Source: Akkermansiaceae bacterium UBA4145 (GTDB taxonomy: Bacteria; Verrucomicrobiota; Verrucomicrobiia; Verrucomicrobiales; Akkermansiaceae). Taken from it: DNA of 14,813 nt. Made by a program: the position numbers and the translations under genes. Location of the stretch: positions 2,375-17,187 of the forward strand of contig DFWB01000058.1 in assembly GCA_002380675.1 (NCBI GenBank). The letters run 5' to 3'. Below, one piece after another: positions 1 to 8,400 of this stretch. The notes under the pieces are model-generated. The model had not been told where the DNA came from and ran no database searches. It saw only the letters and a list, made by a program, of their open reading frames with translations. The stretch's first letter is position 1; the number at the start of each line of letters is the position of its first letter.

Positions 1-842
1 CCAACCAATCCCGAAATCACGTCGTTTTCCCCGGCGAGGAAGGTGCCGAGGACCGCGTTGCGCCGTCTTGCGGTGAAGGCTTCCTCAGGAGAGCTTTGCT
101 GGGCATGCTCCTGAAGGTTCTGGCTCAGGGAAAGGAGCTGGGCGAGGTGAGGCAAATCCACTGTCAGCATGGCATAGTATGCGGAGGATTCGGGATTGTT
201 GCCCGTTGCACGAAGTGCCTCGGCGAGGCCAATTATTGACTCTGACGTAAAGGTCTGGAACCTTTTGGGATGATCGACTTGGCTGAGGATCTCCAGAGCC
301 GGGTTCTTAGCCCCGTTTTCCCAAGTGAGCGCTGCAAGGAGGTAGGTTGCAAGCGAGTTATCAGGCTGGGCTTCCTGAAGTTGGCGGGCCCAATTAATCC
401 GATCGTCGTCAGGGAAGTCATCACGTGACGCGAGGGCAAAGAGAATATGCGGATTGGAGGGGTCCCGGATAATGGCTTCCATCATGAGATTGGCGTCCTG
501 CAGAATCATCCCTGCGGCGAGATATCCCTCGGCTGGGTAACCCTTGTCAGCAAGGTAGGTGTTGAGTTCTGCCCGGGTGGGAAGTCTGATGCCCGTGATC
601 GCAAGGAGTTCTTCAACGCTATCGTCCTCTGGAAGCGTCTTCAGGGCCTCCGGTGAGAGGGAGGAGTGATTGGAGCCGGTCTCTGATGCAGGATGTCGGG
701 TCGCTTTGCGGGGCGGATTTGAGAGGTGAGCGGCATCATTGGTGTCAGGAGCCCCTCGTTTTGAATCCTCCGGGACGCAGAGCAGGAAGATGAATCCACC
801 TGCCAGAGCAGATCCCAGATGGGTAAAGAGAGGCTTGCTCAC
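1..842 (-). CDS. Membrane-associated helical protein of unknown function, C-terminus cut by window edge
   Basis: An open frame reads from a GTG at 842 to the window edge, giving 280 codons without a stop. The N-terminus has a hydrophobic stretch at about residues 9-23, ending in FLLC, which fits a membrane anchor or signal peptide; the Cys is not in a good lipobox. A polar low-complexity linker follows (about 25-65). From about 70 onward the protein looks alpha-helical, with alternating short hydrophobic helices (for example around 163-175, 203-212 and 219-245) reminiscent of TPR-like repeats, although I cannot fit a strict TPR consensus. The GTG start overlaps the stop of the upstream M48 protease gene in a GTGA arrangement, and no good Shine-Dalgarno sequence is visible, so translation is probably coupled. 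No ATG occurs in frame before about residue 112, and starting there would lose the anchor. It probably works with or alongside the protease, but that is inference from gene order only. Confidence 0.72.
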   Translation of the reverse strand, partial: MSKPLFTHLGSALAGGFIFLLCVPEDSKRGAPDTNDAAHLSNPPRKATRHPASETGSNHSSLSPEALKTLPEDDSVEELLAITGIRLPTRAELNTYLADKGYPAEGYLAAGMILQDANLMMEAIIRDPSNPHILFALASRDDFPDDDRINWARQLQEAQPDNSLATYLLAALTWENGAKNPALEILSQVDHPKRFQTFTSESIIGLAEALRATGNNPESSAYYAMLTVDLPHLAQLLSLSQNLQEHAQQSSPEEAFTARRRNAVLGTFLAGENDVISGLV

Positions 843-2116
843 GTTGTCGAGCCCGGTGGGAGCTTCCGGAGTGCATGAATCCGGACAAGAACGGGTGGGT
901 GTGAATAATCAAGAAGAACGCGGAATCGGTGGGGAGTAAGGTTTGACAGGTTGTCTGCCGAGAGCTTCTTCAGCGCTGTGATCAGATGCTCCGGAGTTCG
1001 TTGTGCTCCTGCAGCATAGGCGTCAGCCTCAAATTCATGTTTGCGTGACCATGCATTGAGGAAGACTCCGAGGAACCGGCTGACCGGGCTAAAGAGAATT
1101 CCAAAAAAGACAAGGCCAGCATGAGGTGAGATGCTTGCTGCGGGGAGGCCAAACGCAGCGAAAAGTTGGCGGGAGAAGCCGCTCTCGGGGTCGATAAGCT
1201 GACCGAGGAGATAAAACAGGATGGCGAATTGAGCCAGAGAGAGGACGATTCGCTGTATGATGTGCTTGCGCTTGAAGTGCCCGATTTCATGGGCCAGTAC
1301 GGCTACGAGCTCCTCGGTTGAGTGGTTCTCGACAAGAGTATCGTAAAGAGCGATTTTCTTGTTCTTACCAAAACCCATGAAAAACGCGTTGGATTTCGCC
1401 GAGCGTCGCGAACCGTCCATTACCGTGATCTCAGTGAGAGGAAACTCACACTCTTTCGCCATTTTGTAGATGGCGTCCTTCAAGGCTCCTTCCTCCATAG
1501 GTTCAAATTTATTGAAGAGCGGCATGATCAAGGAGGGAGCAAGGTAGGTGATCGCCAGCACAAAGATGCTGAAAGTGAGCCATGCCCAGAGCCATGCATC
1601 GGGAACATTTTGAAAGATGAGAAGAATGCCGGCGAGGAGAGGGGCTCCAATCATGGCTGTGAGGAGAACGGTTTTCAGCTGGTCCATTACAAAGGTAGCC
1701 CGTGTTGTTTTGTTAAACCCGAAGCGCCCTTCCAGTATGAACGTGGCGTAGATTGTCAGAGGCAGGCTCAGAATGTAATTTCCGAAAAGGAGGCCGAAGA
1801 CATAGATGAGGCCGGTGGAAACTTCTCCAAGGGAGAGGGAGCGCGTGCACGAGTCCCACCAGGAGAATCCGCCGAAAAACCAGAAGCAAAGGAGGATTGT
1901 GAGTGAAACAATTGACGAGAGAATGCCAAAGCGGGATGTGGCCCTGGTGTATTCCTGAGATTGGGAATACTTCGCAGGGTCATAAGTGTCGACGAATTCC
2001 TCTGGGAGTTCGGGCTTTAGGGATCCGAGGGTAAGAAGGGTGGCGACAAAGTCCAAATTCCAGAGAATAACGAGGGCGATGAGAAGCAGAATGGCGACGG
2101 TGTTAAACTCAGGCAT
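839..2116 (-). CDS. M48 family membrane metallopeptidase, Ste24-like
   Basis: Zinc metalloprotease embedded in the inner membrane, 425 residues, homologous to yeast Ste24/CAAX protease 1. The zinc motif HEIGH is at residues 276-280 and the probable third ligand is E361 in EFEADAYA. The SHPP motif at 405-408 is typical of the Ste24 branch rather than the shorter HtpX proteins. Hydrophobic segments occur near residues 4-20, 63-82, 102-126, 149-167, 173-200, 288-311 and 334-351. Length and the long N-terminal membrane region match the family (M48 N-terminal domain then peptidase domain). Bacteria generally lack prenylated CAAX substrates, so a role in membrane-protein quality control or processing is the likelier function; the sequence does not show the substrate. 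The ATG at 2116 is chosen because MPEFNTV leads directly into the first membrane helix. No strong Shine-Dalgarno precedes it. It is the first gene of a two-gene unit with the overlapping downstream gene. Confidence 0.93.
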   Translation of the reverse strand: MPEFNTVAILLLIALVILWNLDFVATLLTLGSLKPELPEEFVDTYDPAKYSQSQEYTRATSRFGILSSIVSLTILLCFWFFGGFSWWDSCTRSLSLGEVSTGLIYVFGLLFGNYILSLPLTIYATFILEGRFGFNKTTRATFVMDQLKTVLLTAMIGAPLLAGILLIFQNVPDAWLWAWLTFSIFVLAITYLAPSLIMPLFNKFEPMEEGALKDAIYKMAKECEFPLTEITVMDGSRRSAKSNAFFMGFGKNKKIALYDTLVENHSTEELVAVLAHEIGHFKRKHIIQRIVLSLAQFAILFYLLGQLIDPESGFSRQLFAAFGLPAASISPHAGLVFFGILFSPVSRFLGVFLNAWSRKHEFEADAYAAGAQRTPEHLITALKKLSADNLSNLTPHRFRVLLDYSHPPVLVRIHALRKLPPGSTT

Positions 2117-2137
2117 GGACTGGTGGGAAGTTTCGAG

Positions 2138-2166
2138 GGTTTAGCCCGGTCACGCGATTGAAGCAA
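2138..2166 (-). promoter_or_regulatory. Weak candidate sigma70-type promoter for the M48 protease unit
   Basis: On the minus strand, TTGCTT (2166-2161) and TAAACC (2143-2138) are separated by 17 nt, leaving roughly 15 nt of leader before the ATG at 2116. Both boxes match the consensus only partly, and this may be chance. Confidence 0.2.
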
Positions 2167-2273
2167 GAACAGCTCAGGGAGCCTTTCGTTTTCTCCCCTT
2201 GGTGAGCGTAGGGGAATGTCATGTCTCCTTGCAAGATCAGGTAGGTTCTCGGGGGTGCGGCCGCCCATGGGAT

Positions 2274-2318
2274 TGAAGGAATCTCATTTCTGGATGCTGG
2301 ACCATTCCCTGAAGGAAT
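2274..2318. repeat. Direct repeat TGAAGGAAT with overlapping inverted repeat, possible operator
   Basis: TGAAGGAAT occurs at 2274-2282 and again at 2310-2318, 36 nt apart. The second copy also forms an inverted repeat ATTCC-CTGAA-GGAAT (2304-2318). The position upstream of the giant gene and the near-helical spacing make a regulator binding site conceivable. The elements are short enough to arise by chance. Confidence 0.25.
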
Positions 2319-2459
2319 AACCCACGAGGGGGAGCGAGAGAGTGATTCTCTTCAGAACCGATCCTGACTTAATGGTGGGTATTGGCTGTGCAGCTCCTAT
2401 CGTTCTGGTGTATCCTTCTCGAACCCCGGAGATTTATCCTCCTTGCCCTAAAGCCCCCG

Positions 2460-5400
2460 ATGGAAACCCTCAGCCTTCGACGAGTCTTATTCGGTCTGCC
2501 TACTGCGTCGGCCAGTGGAATTCTGCCTCTGCTGCTCACTATCACTGCTGCCTCTGCTCCAGTTGCGGTAGATGATCAATATCAGACCGCCGAGGATCTG
2601 GTCCTTAACACACAATCAGGGCCTCTCATCTCAACGGATCTTGATAGCAGTAGTCAGACGATCAATCCGGCGTTTGATGGAGATTGGGACTATCTCGACC
2701 AGCTGGAGAACCAGCTTGGAGCTGGGATGGGCTACCCGGTTGACGGATTCGGCAGAGATTGGAATAGTGTGGATTTTGATGTGGGGTCATCCACTGTTGG
2801 GCCATGGGGCTCGGGAGTTCTCCCCCTTCAGGGAGGTGTGGTGCAGGCATTTCCGGCCGCCACCCCGAATCTTTTGCTTGGGATCGGCGATGGGCCAAAT
2901 GGTCAGAATTTGGTAACCACCTACCTTTTCAGAAATACCTTCACCTTGAACGCAGAGGAGGTGAGTGAGCAAAAGTGGATTGCCAATCTCGCGGTTGACG
3001 ATGGATGCGTGATTTTTATCAATGGAGTTGAGGTTGGCTCGCTTTTTATGCCGGATGGGGTCGTCGATTCAAACACTCTGGCAGAGAACAGCGACGAGTC
3101 GTCCTACTTTACGGTTGAGCTCGATGTTGCCGGTGTCCTGAGAGAAGGGCAGAACACGATTGCAGTAGAAGTCCACCAAGCTAATCTGGGAAGCTCTGAT
3201 ATAGGTCTCGATCTAACGCTCGAGGGGGGCGTGGGGGCTTCTGGAGGCTTTGTGTTCTCGGATGATGTGTTCGGCACAAATCAACCGGATTATGCGGCCG
3301 GCAGTCTCGATCCTGATGGAGGGTTTGCTGGCTCGGGGCTTCGAATCACAATTGGAGGCTTGGATAATCGATTTGTCCCGGGGCCTCATGCCACCTCGGG
3401 AGCTTTTACCCAAAGCTTCGCGATTGCGTCTTCTGCAGCTGTTCGAGTGGATTTCAGATACAGGCTGGTAAACTCCGATCCGCTCGAAGCAAGTGAGTTC
3501 GGCGAGGCAGTCTTTGAGGTTGATGGGGTGCGCTATGGTAGTGATGAGAATAATTCGTTGGTTCGAATCAGTAATGGTGGAGATTCCGGTTGGAGGTCTG
3601 CAAGTTTTACGCTGCCGCTGGAAGCTGGTAGTCATACTATTGCGCTTGGTGCTTACAGTGGTGGAACGAGCCGGGGCAATGAGGTTGTTAACGTGTATTT
3701 TGATGACGTCCTTGTTCAGCAGGGAGATGGAGCGATTGGTGGCGTCTTGAGTAACGATTCGGTCGGTAGTGAACCTGTAGTGTCGGTTATCAGCCCTCCT
3801 GTAAATGGGGACGTCAACATGGATCCAAGCGGAGTGTTCCTCTATACTCCAGACCCGGATTTCTTCGGCACGGACCGGTTTACATATCAAGTTGCCGATG
3901 TTGCCGGGGTTTCCGGAGCGGCCGAAGTTGTTATCGAGGTCGTGCCCGTGAATGATGCCCCGGTCGCGATGCCTGAGACCTTTGCGCTTGATGAGGACGA
4001 GGTGCTTGTTGTTGATGTTGCCGCGAATAGCCTGCTTGCGAATGACGAGGACCTTGAGGGAGATGACCTCTCGGCGATTCTTGTGGATGGGGTTATGCAG
4101 GGAACTCTGTCTCTGGATGCGGGCGGTCAGTTTGCCTACACTCCCGAGGAAAACTTTTTTGGGGCCGATTCCTTCACCTACCGGGTGAGCGATGGAGAAT
4201 TGGAGTCGGAGCCTGTGCGAGTCAGTCTCCTAGTTGCTCCGATACCGGACGCGCCGATTGCAAGAGATGACCTTTTTGAGGTTGGAGAGAATGTTGTCCT
4301 CCAGGCGATTGTCGATGGTGGAACAGGAAGTGGCGAGGAGGCGGTGATCCCTTACGGAGCAGATTGGCGCTACGATGATACGGGGACTGACCTCGGTGAG
4401 GCGTGGCGGGATCCTGATTTTGATGATTCTCAGTGGGCGAGTGGTCCCGCCGAACTGGGTTATGGTGATGGTGATGAAAATACGCAGGTAGGGTTTGGGG
4501 GTAGTCCCAGAAACCGGAACCCAACCACATACTTCCGGCATACATTTACGATTGAGGCGGTAAATTCAATCGTAGGATCAAGGTGTCGTGTTTTCCGGGA
4601 TGATGGGATCGTCGTCTATCTTAATGGGACAGAAGTAGGCCGCGATAACATTGGTGAAAACCCGTCTTATAACGACTTTGCCAGTAGTGCTGAGGACGAC
4701 GGGGATCTTGAGATTGAGCTCTCGGCGGTGTCGCCAAGCCTATTTGTTGAGGGAGAAAATACTCTCGCAGTGGAGATTCACCAGAGCGACAGACAAAGCT
4801 CCGATATCAGCTTTAATCTGGAGCTTGAAGTTACCAGAGCCCGGAGGTCGGGCCTGCTCTCAAATGATCTGGACCTGGATCAGGCGGGGCTCGTTGCGGT
4901 GCTCGAAGCTGGCCCTGTCAATGGGGTGGTCGATCTCGATGAGACCGGGGCCTTTACCTATACGCCGCGTCTTAATTTCGAGGGAGAGGATCAGTTTACC
5001 TATCGAGCTGTTAATCAAGAGGGGGCTTCGATTGGAGTTGTCACTATCAATGTGATGCCGGGAGCGAATGATATCCCCGAGTCAGAGCCAGACGTCTATC
5101 AGGTGGCAGAAGATGTGGAATACTTTCGTAGCTCTGAGCAGGGAGTGTTGTCCAATGATGTAGATCCTGATGGGGACTTAATTCAGGCAGCGCTTGTAGA
5201 AACAACGGCTTATGGAGAGCTCGTGTTCAACGAAGACGGTTCGTTCTCTTATACTCCTAACCGTGATTATTTCGGTCCGGACTCTTTCACTTATACCGTA
5301 TCTGACGGCATCTCCATATCGCCGGTGGAGGTAGTTATACTGAATGTCAGCAACGTGCCTGATTCTCCTGTGGCTATCGAGGACACCTACGCCACAGATC

Positions 5401-8400
5401 CCGGTGGATCCATCATAGTAGATGAACAAGATGGGGTTCTTGCTAACGACTATGATCCGGATCAGTCAGCCCTTGAAGCTGTGCTGGTTAATGGAGTTAC
5501 GAGTGGGGAGCTGGTTCTTAACCCGAATGGTGCGTTCTTCTACCGCCCGCCCGATCAGAACCCGGGTCTTGTGTCCTTTGCCTATCGGGCCAGTGATGGA
5601 GCTCTTTCATCCCCGGTAACGACGGTGAGAATTTATTTGGACCAAGCTCCTACAGGAGTTGACGATGAATATGTTGTCTCTGAGGATGAGACGCTCGAGA
5701 TCACTGGCGACGAAGGGGTGTTGGCCAATGATAGTGACGCGGAGGGGGACTCTCTGGCCGCGGTTCTGATTACTCCTGCTGCGCATGGAGTATTGGATCT
5801 TCGTTCGGATGGATCGTTTACCTATACTCCGGAAGAGAATTTTGACGGGCCAGATTCGTTCCGTTATGTCGCTGCGGGAGGTGCCCGCTCTTCAGAGCCG
5901 GTTTTGGTTCGGATTGGCGTGTCAGAGGTGAATGATCCTCCTCTGGCCAGTGAGGATTACTATCTGGCAATTGCTGATCAGGAGCTCGTAATTGGGCCTG
6001 AGGGTGGAGTCCTTCTTAATGATGTCGACGTGGATAGCCTCTCGCTGAGTGTATCAGTGACGAGGGTGCCTGCTCATGGGCAGCTGATGATGAATGAGGA
6101 CGGATCGTTTTCCTATATGCCCTCACCAGGATTTTCCGGAAGCGATAGTTTTACCTACAGGGTCAGCGATGGGGCTCTGTATTCCGGTTCGGAGACAGTC
6201 AATATTCAGGTGGGTGGAGCATCGGATGCGATCGTGATCAATGAGATCATGTATCACCCAGACAGCGGGGCCACGGGGAACGAATTTATTGAGTTGCTCA
6301 ATATTGGTGACGGACCGGTGAGCGTTGAAGGATGGGAATTTACCAGTGGGATCGCAATGGTTCTTCCAGATCTTGTTATTCCGGCTGGGGGGTTGCTAGT
6401 AGTGGCGGCAGATATCGAGGAATTTGTCGCCGTTTACGGAGCGGTAGATCTCCTTGTTGGAGGTTGGAATGGCTCTCTGAGTAATCGGGGTGAGCGTATC
6501 CGTCTTGTTGATGATAAAGGGGAGCAAGTCGATGAAGTGGGATATCATGACCAGGGAGATTGGGCGGAAAGAACGAGAGTTACTGATACCGGAGAGCTGG
6601 GTTGGGTATGGGAGGCAAGGCATGATGGTGGGGGAGAGTCTCTCGAACTCATTTATCCGTCCCTCACCAACCAGTCTGGGCAAAATTGGAGCGCAAGCGA
6701 CGGTGGGCCTACCCCCGGGGAGGTGAACTCGAATGCTCTAAGCGAAAGCGAGATTGCGCCTTTTATTCTGGATGTTGGTCACAGTCCTCTTGTTCCAAGC
6801 TCGACAGATCCTGTGACGATTCGTGCCCGGCTGAATGACACCACATCTGAAGGTCTTTCCGTAACTGTCTTATTCAGGGTGTCTACGCTGGATCCTGGGG
6901 ATTTCACGGAAGTGGTCATGTCAGACGATGGTCTGCATAATGATGGAGCTGCTGGCGACGGAGTCTATGGTGTTACCTTGCCTGCCATGGCTGATCGGGA
7001 GATTGTTGAGTTCTACCTGTCAGCAAGCGATGGGGCAAATATCAGGACGTGGCCTGCTCCGACCGACATAGGGCAGGTGGCAAACCTTCACTATCAGGTT
7101 GACGATGCGCCCAATCCGCCGGGAGAGGGGGTTTACCGCTTGATTATGACCGCTTCGGAAAACCGTGCGTTTAACCGAATAGATCGCGATTCGAATGCGC
7201 AGCACAACTGCACTTTGTTAGCAGATGACTGCAGTGGTCCGGTTGTAAGGTATCTTTGCGGAGTTCGGGTTCGAGGGGCGAGTAGTAGACGAGATACCCC
7301 GCCACCGATGCGACTGAGTCTTCCCAGAGACCGGAAGTGGAATGGAGAGAGCCAGTTGAACCTGAATACACAGTTTACCTGGCTTCAGTTCATTGGCATG
7401 AAGCTATTTCAGGTCAGCGACCTTCCCGCGCCGGACAGCAAACGAGTTGCCATCCGGAGGAACGGGCAGGATCTCGCGCAGGATACGGAAGAAGATTATG
7501 GGAGCTTCGTGCATCTGCAGCCTCTTAACTCTGAGTTCATAGATGATAAGTTACCGGATGATGCGCAGGGTAATCTCTATAAGAAGGTGCGCCCAGATGT
7601 GAACTGGGCCTATCGGGGTGGCGACCTCACGCGGTATTCTCGAGACGGGTGGGGCAAGCAGACCAACGAGTCGGAAAACGACTGGGCAGACCTCGATGAG
7701 TTCCTCCGGATCATGAATCAGGCAGACTCGGATCCAGACTATATTGATCAGGTTGAGGCGGTCGCGAATCTGGATCAGTGGATGCGCTGGTTCGCTGTTG
7801 AGACTCTCATTGCCAATGGGGAGACAAATGCGAGTAACGGAACGGACGATGATTACAGCATGTATCGAGGAAGTCTCGATCCAAGGTTTCAGTTTATTCC
7901 CCACGATCTGGACACAATACTTGGACGAGGTGACGACTCGAGGATCACGGATCCCGAGCATACCTTGTTCGATATGGTGCGATCGGGAGAATCTCTGGGC
8001 CCTCTTGTTCCGCTTTTTGAAGAGCCTTTAATCAGGACCCGCTACTTCGAGGCCCTTCGTAACTTGATAGAAACCAGTTTTTCCAAAGAAAGATTTGACG
8101 CCCTGTTAATCAATCATCTTTCGGGATGGGTGCCGTCCGGAGTCATCGAGGATATGATTGATTTCATGGATTCCCGCCGTGCCTTTGTACGAGGGGTAGT
8201 CGATGGAGAACTTGGAGGGGCGCCGCCCCGACTTGCTCCTGCAACCTTAATGGCGGAAGAGTCTCCCCGCGGTGCGTTGTATCTTAGTGAGCTTCTCGTG
8301 CTTAACGAATCATCGCATGAGGTTGCGGGAAGATTTCCGGATTATATTGAGCTGGCAAATTCCGGGGTAAGGCGCTCCCTCACAGGCTACTCTCTTACCG

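Larger units (their letters stand above)
2117..2459. other. Divergent intergenic region between the protease unit and the giant gene
   Basis: This 343-nt region separates divergent starts and must hold the promoters for both directions. I see no convincing RNA gene, riboswitch or terminator. Visible elements are a weak minus-strand promoter candidate (2138-2166), the palindrome GCGGCCGC near 2260, and a pair of TGAAGGAAT direct repeats (2274-2282 and 2310-2318). The plus-strand frame is open upstream to a TTG at 2382, but that part reads as a poor N-terminus. Confidence 0.55.

Noticed and set aside
1322..1906. 194-codon open frame on the plus strand
   Set aside because: It lies wholly antisense to the M48 protease coding region, which has clear catalytic motifs, and its translation is charged and low in recognisable structure.
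2109..2222. 37-codon minus-strand ORF preceded by AAGGAG
   Set aside because: The AAGGAG is only 2 nt from the ATG, too close for normal initiation, and the ORF runs across the M48 start in another frame.
2255..2272. GCGGCCGC palindrome in the intergenic region
   Set aside because: It is a short GC-rich palindrome without an extended stem or T tract, and I see no reason to call it a site.
2382..2459. Upstream TTG start for the giant protein
   Set aside because: It would add 26 residues before a well-formed signal peptide; the ATG at 2460 gives a normal n-region and hydrophobic core.
3213..3890. 225-codon open frame on the minus strand
   Set aside because: It is antisense to the first insert of the giant protein, and its translation has no recognisable domain.
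3732..6227. Possible recent DNA-level tandem duplication in the repeat array
   Set aside because: The repeats share protein motifs, but codons and spacing differ widely between copies, so there are no long identical DNA stretches.
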